A stretch of DNA of 64,000 bases from Ecdyonurus torrentis (GCA_949318235.1 OX439132.1:5502886-5566885); one strand, 5' to 3'. Positions 22,901 through 34,344 are shown, counted from the stretch's first letter. Numbers and translations: made by a program. Notes: generated by a model not told the origin, from the letters alone.

Positions 22901-25900
22901 GCTGCACGCGCTGATTGGTTAAAATCGCGCGCGCAAACTCGGCTTGCTGTTTAAAACCTCTCATCCTCACACTGTAATATAAAATCGTGTCTAAGAGGGG
23001 TGTAAGACAGGCAGCCAGCAAGTAATAGTGTCCTCCCTCACTTCCCAGAGTTCCCCAACTCTAGAAAGATCGCGAGAACACTACGCCTACCGACTGCACA
23101 GTATCGTGATTCACGCTAGTTACATCGCTTTATATGTTGACACTGGGGTAGGAAAAGCAAAAAGGAGATAGAGTAGGAGAGATAGAATAAATATTATGCG
23201 CTTTGGCATATATAGTTTAATTAATTTAGTACGTGCTCTTATTGACGTTGGCAAGTAAAAGGGCCGAATGAAATAAAAATGAAAGAATATTATTTACAAA
23301 AGCTTAAAATTGACTTGGCGATAATATGCGTATTAGGAAAAAACCATCGTATACATTTGGTATACATTTGGACTATAACTGGGTTATGTTCCTTTCCCCA
23401 AAATTTTCAAAGCTATCTGTGATTATTTCACTACTGTATCAAAATATTTTTATTAGATTATCATCACGAAGAGACTGGCCTTAATTTGTTTTGTAAGGAT
23501 AATTCTTTTCAGTTTTATACATGTGATATACCTATATATTTTTTTTATAAAAATGCTTTAATTAATGCATTTAATTAAATACTTAATACATAATTTCCAT
23601 CACATTCAACAGCCTACCTTGTACAATAAATAAGGAGAAAAATATTTTCTTTTCCAGGTTTGTCCAGCATGCTAGTGTACTATGCATTTTTCCACCCCGC
23701 TGGTGTGATTTTACCCTGCGTGTCTATGGACGACAGTGAGGCGAGGCAGAACCTGTCAGGGTCTTCAATTGGTGCCAACTCACAGTTGGGGAGACACACC
23801 TTACGCTCCCTCAGACATGAACAGCCTGCAGACAGTAGAGCTGGGACTCCTCATAGGTTAGTTTAGTATTGCAACATTTTTTATTATAATCACGGAATAA
23901 TATTTGTGTCATCATCATAAAATATTTAATAATTATGAGAAATTGTATAGAAACTTTTATGGTAATTTGTGCATGCAAGTACACTCGAGAAATAACTTCA
24001 AATTAAATATTTGTAAATTCAACATCTGACTACAGCGCTGCATGTGATAGAAATCTTAACAAACTTAGGGTAGGTAAGTTAAGGTAGACAATAGGCATTT
24101 TATGTCACTTCCCTCACTTCTATCAGGCTGCTAACAAGCAGTATAAAACTAGCAATAATATCACTATGAGCACCTGCCTTCTTGCAGGAGAATGTCATCG
24201 TCTTTTACCTATAATGGTTATTACAAATTTTGATTAAAAAGTGGCTATACTTATGAATTGTTCAATGCCATTCATTCATCATTTGCAATTTCTTCTACTG
24301 TTTTGCATGTTTTGCATTGTATTAAAATATTATGAAACTTTCAGACCTCCATCTTCAATTGCCAACAGCACATCTTTGTCAGATGACAGCCCTAACACAA
24401 GCAAGCAGCTATCATCACCTTCTCCTTCAGCATTAAGTGTAAGTATTCCCACTATCAACTGTCTTAATAATCGACTGTTTGAGTAAAGGGAACAAGTAAT
24501 GGCTTGATTTAATTTTTATTTGTTCATGCAATTTTTTTATTCATAACATGTAAATCTTAATTATTCAGTTATTCGTGTCTATGTTAATTACGTAGATAAT
24601 AGTAGGTAGAGAGTTTAGAGTATGCTGAATAGCAAATTAATTAAATGTGGAGATTCTATAATTTATATTATTAAGTATTGTTCACATGTAAATGTTCAGA
24701 TGTAACGTAAAAGTTACGTGCGTCGACTCAAGTCAACGGATAAATTAAATTGGAACAAATGCAATGAAACAAAGCCGTTCACATGTAATTTTCAATATTA
24801 ATATGAATGGCCCCATTTGTTTACATTGTTCTATTGAGGCATATCAACGCACGTAACCTTACCTGTGAACAATACTTTAAATGGTATTTGGGATCAAATG
24901 TTCTAGCATAGAGAGTGCTAAATATTTTTTGATAAAATAGATATTAAAAAGATGGCGATGTCGTGTCAATAAAATATTATGTACATACCTAGTATCTCAA
25001 GTTTCTGTAGAACCTGAAACTTTTTTAAAAAGTTGTATAAAATATTCTTATTCATTATGTTAACAGATACAGGAAAGCCCCATAAGCAACAGTGAAGCTC
25101 AGATGAAAAGACGCCCTATTTGTGACATAAATTTGTCCGACATTGAAGATGACGAGATCCCTTTACCACCCTCCCCTGCTGAGTCCCAAGTTGAAGAATC
25201 TCCTACTAAAACAGAAGACCAGTTGAAGAGACGTCCAGTATGTGACATTGACTTGAGTGAGATTGACATACCCCCTGTCGAGGAAGCCCAAGGTGCTTGG
25301 CAGCAAGTTAGTGAGGAGAAGCAGACAGAGTGGGAGGCTGCTACCGTAACTACCAGTGACGACAAAGGACTTGGAGATGAGACGGACGTTACAAGTACGT
25401 GCATGTCCACACACGACTATGAAAATATCTGTGCTGTTAACATTACACGAGAACCATGGGGTCTCAGACATTGGGATGGTTATTCTTCAGATATTGCAGA
25501 ACATGACTCCAGTGTGGCAGGAGGTGTAGATTGTGCTAGAGATAGGAGACGTGATACATTAGTGTCTACTTCAACATCTTATTATTCCTCATCATCATCT
25601 TCATCAGGAGATAAGTTAGCACGTGAACCTAGAAGTGAGTATTTAGACTCATTAGCTGATGAACTTAAGTTAGTGGAGACTGAGGATTATGTGTATGTAG
25701 CACAGCCATATGTCATAGATCATTCAGGTGTGGGCTATCCACTTGATACTATCATTGAAGAGGAAGGTAGTTATGAAACTTCAAGTGAAGATGCTACAAT
25801 TATTGTACCTAATCAGAAACCTTCACAGTTAACTAACAGTTGTAGTTCTTTAGTAGCTACAATAGAAGAAATACGACTTAGTGCCTCGTTATGTAATCTG

Positions 25901-26380
25901 TATTCACCAGATATTGATACAACGTTAGAATGGGATGAAACGTCGGAGAACATTGATGATCAAGATTGGGATTTAGATATTGGTGCCATGGCAAAAGACT
26001 TAGAACAAGATGATAATTTAAATAATTCAAATGATGTTAATTGGCAAAACGTAAGTAATAAACCTTTATCACAAACTGAAATAGACTTTTTAGCTCAGTT
26101 AAAAACAAGTGATGTAAAAGAAACACCTCCTAAAAAATTAAGGAGAAAATTCTCTTTATTAAGAGAAAGGTTTGAGTTAGGTTCTCCTAAATCTGACTCA
26201 AGTGTTGTAGATAAAAATGGACTAATTACTCCACAAAGACCTGAGGTAGCTAACGTTACATCAAGAATACATCAATTTAATAATATCCTTAGGGGAAGAG
26301 GAGCTTTACCAAAAGTACCTGAGAGACCTCCACCCCCTCCAGCAGGTACAAGTGTAACTCTTTTCCCTGTGGCTAGTTAG
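19935..26380 (+). CDS. XKR: XK-related (XKR) membrane protein, 3' six exons
   Basis: The family contains plasma-membrane phospholipid scramblases and relatives. Exons (GT-AG, phases consistent): 19935-20104, 20504-20713, 21076-21375, 23658-23856, 24345-24438, 25067-26380 (stop TAG 26378). They give 761 residues without the start. The XK-family signature FLEAAPQLVLQLY is in the first exon, and LYYRYFHP-like LVYYAFFHPAGV is in the fourth. Hydrophobic segments fill exons 1-4 (about residues 20-245). From about residue 246 a long hydrophilic Ser/Asp/Glu-rich tail follows. It carries two copies of KRRP(I/V)CDI(N/D)LS(D/E)I (residues about 338 and 378), a DETD motif (428-431), a basic RRKFSLLRERFE stretch, and a proline-rich end (RPPPPPAG). 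Closest in style to the XKR4/6/7 group, with a tail longer than usual as I know the family. The N-terminus is missing because of the gap. Family call is firm; paralogue and scramblase activity are not. Confidence 0.93.
20105..20503 (+). other. XKR intron (first visible)
   Basis: A 399-bp GTATGT...ATAG intron with nothing recognised beyond a short TATGACGTCAC site near 20338. The 20714-21075 intron likewise holds only a poly-C run (about 20922-20939). Confidence 0.8.
21539..22410. mobile_element. Non-autonomous hAT element, 872 bp, in an XKR intron
   Basis: Perfect terminal inverted repeats CAGGGTTTCTCAACC (21539-21553) and GGTTGAGAAACCCTG (22396-22410). Perfect 8-bp target duplication GTCTATAG (21531-21538 and 22411-22418). 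Subterminal GCGGAGCAC / GTGCTCCGC words recur at both ends. No transposase frame. Intact ends and duplication suggest a fairly recent insertion into the 21376-23657 intron. Confidence 0.95.
22750..22794 (-). ncRNA. Hammerhead ribozyme, type I, short stem III
   Basis: On the - strand all core parts are in order. Stem I GCCTTA (22794-22789) is followed by CTGATGA, stem II GTCC, loop TAGGTAAA, GGAC, then GAAA, then CCGGTC, and TAAGGC closing stem I (22755-22750). Stem II pairs perfectly, and so do the six inner base pairs of stem I. Beyond a small internal loop, CTCT (22803-22800) pairs with AGAG (22747-22744), giving the two-part stem I seen in natural type I ribozymes. Stem III is the self-complementary ACCGGT with no loop, as in newt Sat2 and other animal hammerheads that act as dimers. 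Predicted cleavage is after the C of GGTC, between 22756 and 22755. Activity is inferred from structure. Confidence 0.92.
22842..22920 (-). promoter_or_regulatory. Promoter-like block upstream of the hammerhead
   Basis: On the - strand: AACCAATC (22920-22913, CCAAT box), then TATATAAA (22885-22878), then initiator-like TCAGCTCAGTCAGTT (22857-22843) about 30-40 bp downstream. A transcript starting there would carry the hammerhead about 50-60 nt from its 5' end. This is based on motif spacing only; no transcription evidence. Confidence 0.55.
24590..25015 (-). repeat. Second copy of the hammerhead element tail
   Basis: Diverged direct copy of about 22515-22720 in the intron before the last XKR exon (GGTAGAGA, AGAGTATGCTGAATAG, GATCAAATGTTCTAGC, TACCTAGTATCTCA). 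It lacks the hammerhead and promoter part. It is interrupted by the MITE at 24678-24872. Confidence 0.65.
24678..24872. mobile_element. 195-bp MITE with TA target duplication
   Basis: Ends TTGTTCACATGTAA (24678-24691) and the inverse TTACCTGTGAACAA (24859-24872), 13/14 matching, flanked by TA on both sides (24676-24677 and 24873-24874). The host repeat continues in register across the insertion when compared with its other copy, which confirms the borders. A TA duplication and short inverted ends suggest a Tc1/mariner-type non-autonomous element. Confidence 0.85.
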
Positions 26381-26885
26381 AACTTACCACCTATGTATGT
26401 ATCCTATTACATTTTATAACACTTATAAATGTGATTCATATTCATGTGAATACTGTATTTTATCTTGTATGGCCTAATTTAGTACAGTAGTACAATTCTT
26501 TTTTATTAGTCAGTATTGCAAAAGTATGCTTTGTAAGAAAATAAATTGTATTATGTATTTTGAAAGATATATTAACAGAAAGTGCCAATTATAGTGCCTT
26601 GCTAAAAGAAATATTGCTGTACAATTATCTGTAGTATAATGTGTTCATGGAAGGTGATAATGCTTACAATAAAAACGGACTCAAAACTAAGTGTTAGTAT
26701 GTGCTAGGTTGCCAGCACTGCTCGCAACATCTGTAGATCTTTGTGTCAGTCATCATAATGTTGTTGCTGTTGTCATTATAAGAATGTTGTTATAAATATA
26801 ATGGAAATAATAGTTGAAAACTGTAATGGCAATAGAAACAACATTTTAATGGGTGACAGGAAGTCAATGAAAAATAATGAGTGTG

Positions 26886-27058
26886 TATGTTTACTCTAAA
26901 AAACAAAAAAGCAAGTACCGGAAAAGGAAACCATGTAACGGTAAAAGTGGGAGAAAAGTTGGTGCCAGCAGCAAGCTAGGCCTGAGCTCCTCCCACTTTT
27001 ACCGTCACGTAGTTTCCTTTTCCGGCACTTCCTTTTCCGCATTTTGAGTAAACATAAG
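26886..27058. repeat. Long imperfect hairpin (MITE-like) in the XKR 3' region
   Basis: GGAAAAGGAAAC...GTAACGGTAAAAGTGGGAG (about 26920-26953) pairs with CTCCCACTTTTACCGT...AGTTTCCTTTTCC (about 26989-27024). The outer TGTTTACTC (26888) pairs with GAGTAAACA (27056). The loop is about 35 nt. If transcribed it would form a stable double-stranded segment in the 3' UTR. Confidence 0.8.
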
Positions 27059-27660
27059 CGGTCACTGCAGCTATCCCAGGCAAAGAGCTTGAAATCAGTT
27101 ATAACACCCTATCTTTTGAAATTTGCATGTCCTTTCATGTAACCTGTATGCCATGGTTAAGTGTGTTCTTTTAAATCAAGTTTTTTTCTCAATTGTCTCA
27201 TGATAGTAAGGCAATGGTGTGTTTCACTTTTGAAAGCAGCAGTAGTACTGCAAAGTATAGTACCGGTATGTATATTTTATTGTATAAATAAAATTTTACT
27301 CAAAAGCTCTCACAAAGTATAATTAAAAGAAAATGTACTCAAGTTATATTGATTGTTTAAAAATTGTATGTAATTCTACAAAAATCACATTTTTTATACA
27401 GTATTTTTTTGAAACTTTTACTGTATTTTCTATTTTACGCAGTATGTAAGTACATTTTTGTACATCAATATCAATACATTTACTAACATATTTTAAGCAG
27501 ACAGTTAACCAATTTTAGAAGGAGATCAATCTCATCCCCAGTATGAACATAACGCTTATAAACTGTAGACAAATGAAAGCAAATGTGTCTAATTAATTGT
27601 ATCTAATATTTGGGTTCTATTGAAGAAAATGATCTGTTACATGTAATGGGCTTTACTGGT

Positions 27661-27665
<5 letters not shown>

Positions 27666-27697
<32 letters not shown>
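27666..27697. repeat. Poly-A tract
   Basis: More than 30 uninterrupted A following GGTGC, before AGTTTTTCAACTTC. It could be a retroelement tail or simple expansion. Confidence 0.9.
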
Positions 27698-27700
<3 letters not shown>

Positions 27701-28445
27701 TTCAACTTCAATGAAGCAGTGGACAATATAGCAGCACCATGGTGAGATATATTGTGGGTGCTACGCTATAATGTCCGAAGTCTGCTTGGCCTTGAAAATT
27801 GAAATTTGGTCCTATCGACGCCAAATTTTAGATTTTTCCATATTTAGTATCCATAATTTAATTCTCTATGCTTGATGAACTATTTAAAAATAATAATAAG
27901 TTTTACATTGCTAAAAAAATAAGGTCCTGTGTTGCCTTTTCATTGACCGTACTATTCACAGTATAACTGAACCACAGGGTCTTACCTGTAAACCAGAAGT
28001 CACCTAGTGGTTCAGCTAAACGAATGGTGTGCCCGACCAGTAAGTCCCATTATATTATTATTATAGCCTAGCTATTAGCTAAACCTGTGTGCCATAGTAT
28101 GATGCAAATCTTTTATTCGTCTACTTTTAATTATATCAATTAAGTGTATTCACTTGTAATTGTTTTTATTCATTGATTCGTAATTCAAACTGCCCCTATG
28201 TTAAGGACTTGTTTGCAGTCTATGAATATTGCATTTAAAGTTGCATGAATGGTTAATGAAGATAAAACTTCTTATTTCTGTCCATGTATTATGTTTTTAT
28301 TGTGGCCATTTCATGCTCTTTTTTTATTATTATGCCGCATTTTTAAATGTTGTTTATATTTTATACACATTTTAAGAATTTGTATATTTTTATGTTTTAA
28401 AAATACTTTTTGTAAATAAAATACTTTATAATTAAATTTTCTTGT

Positions 28446-29139
28446 TTTTCTTACTAATTATTAGTAGTGGAGGTTAAACGTAAGTTCAGCCTAATATGTA
28501 AATCATAGCTTTAATTATCTGTTAGCATAATTATTTATGATGTTATTCAATTCAGTAGAAATTATGCTATAATTACGTAAATGCAGCATAAATTGCATAA
28601 ATGTACTTTCCTTGTATCTATTGAACATGTTACAGGTTTAACTCAAAATTTAACCAAGTTTCTTATTATATCATTTATAATAGAATACAGAATACTGTAT
28701 GATCGTCGTACCATGCTTAATAATATGTTAATTCAAACATGGTGCTAAAGCGCGTAATACCATGCGAGCACCCTTTTATAATCATTGATGCAATACCACA
28801 ACGCTCGTGTAGATGCCGCGAGTAAATAAAAATAGAACTGTAAAAAGAAACTTCAACAAATTAGAAGGCTAACAAAAATGACTTTAGTTATATTTAGGTT
28901 CACTAGATGGCTTTTTCCCTGAAAAGTTATCATTACTAGCGGGCATTGTTTACGTAATTTGAAAGCAAAGTTCATAACACTCAATGAACCCTATGTATAC
29001 CGAATGGACAATAATTATATCAAAGCTATTTTATTGTTTTCGGCCACATCATAAAATGATTAAATTTTGTTATCATTTTTGTTTAATAATTACATTTACA
29101 TATTAATTTTTGATTGAAGTTTCACATATTGAAAGGTAC
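28446..29139. other. Non-coding intergenic DNA, nothing recognised
   Basis: AT-rich and without repeats long enough to name. Confidence 0.45.
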
Positions 29140-29457
29140 CGTAATCTAAAACTCCGGTGAGCGAGACGCCAGTGAGCTTAGCGAGTGAGAGAGATACGCG
29201 CATTGCATACTGGTGGTAAAGCGCGGTGAAGGTTGAGAGCACACGACGGTGTGCAGTCAACGCTACACTTTACTTTATTTCTTTATTCTCATCTCTCAAT
29301 ATATTCCGTGGTGTGTGTGTGTGATCAAACATTGCGAGTGCGGTCCATGGACTTACGTCGTTATAGTTTTGTGTGAGACAATAAGACGTGTTCGTGTAAA
29401 TATTTACATATTGTGAATGTTATAACATGGTTAAACCTCCGCGTATTTACTAAAAGG
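29140..29457 (+). promoter_or_regulatory. CpG-containing island, candidate non-coding first exon
   Basis: In very AT-rich surroundings this 300-bp block is CpG-containing and of high complexity (GGTGAGCGAGACGCC, GAGATACGCGCATTGC). It ends in a good splice donor, ACTAAAAG|GTAAGA (donor at 29458). The only short frame before the donor (ATG 29427) stops after eight codons, so a coding role is unlikely. The first in-frame Myo3 exon downstream has an acceptor five bases before its ATG and therefore needs an upstream leader exon. This block is a candidate for a distal one, or it could belong to an unrelated transcript. Confidence 0.4.
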
Positions 29458-30092
29458 TAAGAATGTTTATTGTTTTTATTTTTTTATATTATTATTATTT
29501 TTGTCTGTTATTTCAATAATTGCATTGTGATGCAAGGGATCATATGAATTAAATAATATGGATTAATTGTTGCCAAATTAATAAGGATATAAATGTGCGA
29601 GTGGTTTTCGTGATAAATACAGTTTTATGCATAAATTAAAAGCAATATATAGTTTATACGGGATAAAGCTATTTTATGTGGGTTCTCTATCGTTGTAACG
29701 GTAGCAAATATTTTTCGACCAAAAGCTATAAATAAAAAAACATACATGATATATGAATTTTATACATTCTTAAAATATTTTACATATTATCTCCGATACA
29801 CATTAAAAAAAAATGCAGCGGTTGCATGTATGAAAAAAAAAACAGTGGAGTTGTGCGCAAGTACATTAATTATTATTTAATGGTGACATGTGACATAATT
29901 ATACTGAAGATATTTATAATAATTTTTACCTGCGAAAAGTGCTGGTGTATGCATATTTATAGACTCGAATTACTCGCATATCGATTATGCTCACGTCAGT
30001 TTTAAAATTGACATGCAAATTCATGTTTAAAAACAACGCAGCTAGATTAATAAAATATTAGCTGCGTATTTACATTTTTTATATCTTTTAAA

Positions 30093-30178
30093 ATTCATTC
30101 ATTCATTCATTCATTCATTCATTCATTCATTCATTCATTCATTCATTCATTCATTCATTCATTCATTCATTCATTCAT
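30093..30178. repeat. (ATTC)n microsatellite
   Basis: About 21 uninterrupted tetranucleotide units, followed by degenerate ones to about 30200. Confidence 0.97.
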
Positions 30179-31842
30179 CTATTTATTCGTTCATTCATTA
30201 CTTTATTTGATTCATCAAAATTCATTTGATTAATATTTATGAATCTAAATTTACATATTTACAGCATATATAACGCAATTAGACAAGTGGATTGCAAAAT
30301 GCAATAACAATTCTTTTCATAAATAAAATTCTTACATAATGTATTTTTATTATTTACTCATACACTCTTACAAATTTATAATTAATGCATGATTATTATC
30401 AATATTATCTTTCTTTTTTTTTTTTCTCTCTAAAGATTGCTATATCATATTGAGACGAATGTGTGTTGCCAATAAAATGTCATAGTTATACAGTACTGAT
30501 CTTAATCGTAATATAATAATAAAATGATTTAACACATAAATTTTAATTGTTTGTAAGTATTGTAACGTTTTCAGCTTATTTCTAATGTTTTGTATGTTAA
30601 GAAAATTTAAATATTAGTATAGATTAATTATCAGAAGAGTATAGTTATAAACATTTTATTAAAATTATTTAATAATTATTTTCCAAAAGTAAACAAACTT
30701 TCATTTTCTTTAAATCCTGATGTCCTGTCATTTTCTTAGAAAATTATTCAACTTCTTTAAATAATAAATAAAAAAGTGAAAACGTCATTTTTTTACATAT
30801 ACGATAAAATAAAATTAATTTTCACCCATCATAAAAATAATTTAAATTTAAGAAAGTTGTCGTATTTTTTGTCGTTTCATATTTTATTGGTAGACTTAAC
30901 ATTTTATTGCCTCTAATCAATTAAATTAGATAGAAAATTTTTATAGACTCTAATCTCAAGATGTTTGTTCTTGGATTATAATTTTTCAATACGTAATAAG
31001 TTTGATAGTTACGTTAATTCTTTTAATGCCTTTGTCAAAGTACTATTCAGTTATCTACAAGTTTATCAGTTTTCTTACTTTACATCTGTCATTAATCATC
31101 GCTGTTTTGTCAAACTATATCATTATCGTTCTGGATACTGTAATTATCTTGAACATTTTTTCATTTTTCATTTTTTGTTACTATGATGTAAGTAAAAACA
31201 CTTGAATATTTTTATAAAAGATTTTGGAGCGATTAAATTCCTGATTTGATTATAGATTTGGAATTATACAAATATTATAAGAGATTTTCATTTGATGAAT
31301 TTTTTTTCTCCTTCATTATAAAAATAACAAAAAGCTTTAATATGACAGTCTTAAGCTATTTTATAAAACTCTGCTTAAATTTCTGTGTAGTGAAAATTTA
31401 AATTTCCTTGCTAATGCAGATGGTCATAATAAAATGATAATATGTTTCATAATATATTAACATTAAAATCATACAAAATTTAATTAAACCTTAGATCAAT
31501 AATAATTTTTTTTTTTTAAAAATAGAGTTATTTTCTTTCTTACTGATGAGTATTATGAGAGAATTTATCTATTTCCAACCACGGTTTTTGTGAATTGTGT
31601 ATCAAATTAAATATATATTAACTTTGTTATTAGTAAAAAAGTTTATAAGTACTGACAAATTTTTGCTACTAATATAAAATATCACACGTTCAAAAATTCT
31701 TCTTCATAGTTTTAATAGTATTTTAGGAACGAATGAAGACAAGAATGTGACTACGCATACTGAAATCATATATGAAGCAGATTTTTCTTATGCTATGCAT
31801 TTAAGACCAAATGAAGTGTTTATTTTAGTAAATTTATATGTT

Positions 31843-31890
31843 CATGATCACGTGTCAAAATCACGTGGCACGTGTTAAAACGTGATCATG
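31843..31890. promoter_or_regulatory. 48-bp palindrome with three CACGTG E-boxes
   Basis: CATGATCACGT...ACGTGATCATG forms the outer palindrome. CACGTG occurs at 31849, 31862 and 31869. CACGTG is the consensus for bHLH factors (Myc/Max, USF, CLOCK/CYC). A regulatory role is inferred; it could also be a short foldback repeat. Confidence 0.45.
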
Positions 31891-34344
31891 TTCAGGTGAA
31901 AAATAATTTATAAGGTTTCACTCTCAACACATCATATCACGAGGGTCAAAATAAAGTAAAGTTTTTTTTTTTTTTTTTTTTTTTTTTTTGCCAAACTTAT
32001 TTATACCAAAATTTAGTCTCGGTTACAAGCTGTATCTAAAACATGCCCTGTTTTTTTCTTCAGATTTTCAACACATCCTTTTTTTAATTATACGATTCAA
32101 TCATGCTTCATTAAACTCGACGTCTGCACTATTTTATTTTTAACCAAAACAAATCTTCACTCTGTTTTCTAATGTAAATCTGAAATTGTAAAGAGAATAG
32201 GATATATTTATTTTACATGGTGCTATGGTAGAATATATGAGGAACATGTTGGGAAATTTGTTTAACTTTCAAAATTTTCTTGCTTTATTTAAATTTGATA
32301 TATTTTTTAGAAATATAAATTTTAACGCTGTAGTTTTTGGCAGTTAGCCCTGTTAGTTTTGGTAAGTGTAAAATCTATGTAAGTTTTTATTTTTACTAAA
32401 ATTAGTCAAATAAACATAGAGGGAATTTACGAGGAAGGGTGTCTATTTTATATCTAAAAATAGCTTCTCTCTCTCTCTCTCTGTCTGTCTCTCTCATACA
32501 CACACACAATCAGACCCTAATCATGGAGAGTTATATTGCGGGTATATACATATTCCAAATTATTTCAATTGCAATAAATTTCAAAAGCTTTACCAAAATT
32601 TACATATACAATGAAAACTTAATCTTTTAACAACATTTTTAGAAACAATTTTTGGCGAATCACATTCAGTTTGGTTTCTGAACAAAAGTAAAAGTTGTGA
32701 TATTTGAACTTTTCTGATTTGTTTATAATTTTATTTTTTATTTGCATTATTCGCACTCATTACATTAATTATTGAAACATGAGTAAACCAATAAAAAACC
32801 CAATAATAAACCAATAATAATGAAAGCGCAAAAGCACTAAACATAAGTGGCGTGATTATAAATTGATTGTAACAAAAATAATGAATATTAACAATTGTTA
32901 TTAACATACTTAAGTATGTGAGCCAGACGTTTTTTAAATAAAATATTTAATAATTTTTTTATAACAAAAAAGCCAGGAAGAGAATTGAAGTACTATTGAA
33001 ACCTCATAAAAACTTCTAAGTATGCGAGACATCATTAAAACATATAATTATTCTCTTATTTCAAATATAAAAAGTAAATTAAAAAATATATTTTTATATC
33101 ATTATATAAAATAGTATTACAATGTCATTACTTTCATTACTTTTCGTAACAATGAGTATTGTGTTGAATGAATATTAAATAAAAATATAAAAACATATGG
33201 GCATTGTTAAAATAAAACTTTATTTCACAAAGTTATTAATGAAATAAAATTATGATAAATTAATAATTTTAAACTCTGTTTAATTGCAATTAAATCAATA
33301 TACAATTAATTAAGAAAATTGCAATTAAATGCTTTGTATTTAATTGATAGGTATAGGAAATATTAAATATTTGCCAGGAGGTAACTGATAGTGATTGATT
33401 GAAAGGAGGAAATTGACCAATCAATTGAGAATATTCAATGAGTTTGTATAAGGAAAATGAAATAAAAAACGGTTGAACGTATATAGAAAAAAAAAAAACT
33501 AAATAGCTTGAAGCATGAATCTTAATGAAGATTCCATCATAATAATTGATTTTGTTTTCTCCTTTCGAATGCATTGATGTATAGTATAAATAAGTGAATA
33601 TTGCCGCAAAAAAAAAAAAAAAAAAAAAAAAAAATGAGGTCTAACATAAAGAGTTTGAAGCTTTACTGACGTCACTCACATGAATTAAAATAAATTTCAT
33701 TATAATTATGCTGTATTCAGCATAATATAGTGTAAACATATTTATGTGCTCCTACGATGTAATACTTTGTTATTGGGTGTCTCATGTTGTATTACTGCTC
33801 AACAGAGTGACTTTGCAGTTGGAGCCTTAAAGTTTGGTGGCTTAAAAATAAATTTGCAATTCAGTTTAGTTGAACCAACCACTTCCATCTACTTTCCGGT
33901 AACTTTTTAACTGATATATATTCAGCTTGTTAGGTACTATCATAGTGGTACTATTTATACTAATTTCAATCTTTTTTTTAATACTTTTAATAATAATAAA
34001 ATATAGTGGAAAATGATAAGATAGCACTTTTTACCAGTTAACATTAAGAGTAATTTTACAAGGTATTAAAGATTTATTCTCGTACAATGCATTCAGTAAA
34101 AAGTAAAAAAAAAAAAATAGATTTTTGTTTTAAATCTTTTAATAATTGGGGGGGGGGGGGGTGAGAATGGGGAACTATTATACGTCATGCTGGTACATAT
34201 CTCAATGCATTTAATGTAACTACATAACTTCATATATAATGTTCAACATAATAATCATATTAATAATTACATAGTTCGTGTACTTTTTTCCGTATAAAAA
34301 AAAAAATTCGCATGCATAAAAAGTAGGCTGAATGGAATTCAACA

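Larger units (their letters stand above)
22500..23110 (-). mobile_element. Hammerhead-bearing retroelement fragment (Penelope-like or retrozyme)
   Basis: This CpG-richer block contains, in - strand order, CCAAT and TATA motifs, initiator-like TCAGT words, a hammerhead ribozyme, and a tail shared with a diverged copy at 24590-25015 (AAATATTCTAG / AAATGTTCTAG, TGCCTAGCATCTCA / TACCTAGTATCTCA). Known elements with this promoter-plus-hammerhead layout are the Penelope-like elements (in their pLTRs) and retrozymes. There is no reverse transcriptase frame in the window, so this is a solo fragment or non-autonomous copy. Its ends are approximate. It sits antisense inside the XKR intron. Confidence 0.6.
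26381..28445 (+). other. XKR 3' UTR-like region with several polyadenylation signals
   Basis: The non-coding sequence after the stop has AATAAA at 26540, 26668, 27287 and 28415. The last lies in a TGTAAATAAAATACTTTATA context followed by T-rich sequence, like a strong distal 3' end. Composition stays less simple than the following 30 kb. A hairpin (26886-27058) and a poly-A run (about 27666-27697) lie inside. Which signal is used cannot be told from sequence. Confidence 0.5.

Noticed and set aside
22827..23021. 64-codon - strand frame upstream of the hammerhead
   Set aside because: It covers the CCAAT/TATA block and has no recognisable domain; promoter-like DNA explains the region better.
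25099..25471. Two overlapping - strand frames opposite the last XKR exon
   Set aside because: Shadows of the + strand coding exon; no independent domain.
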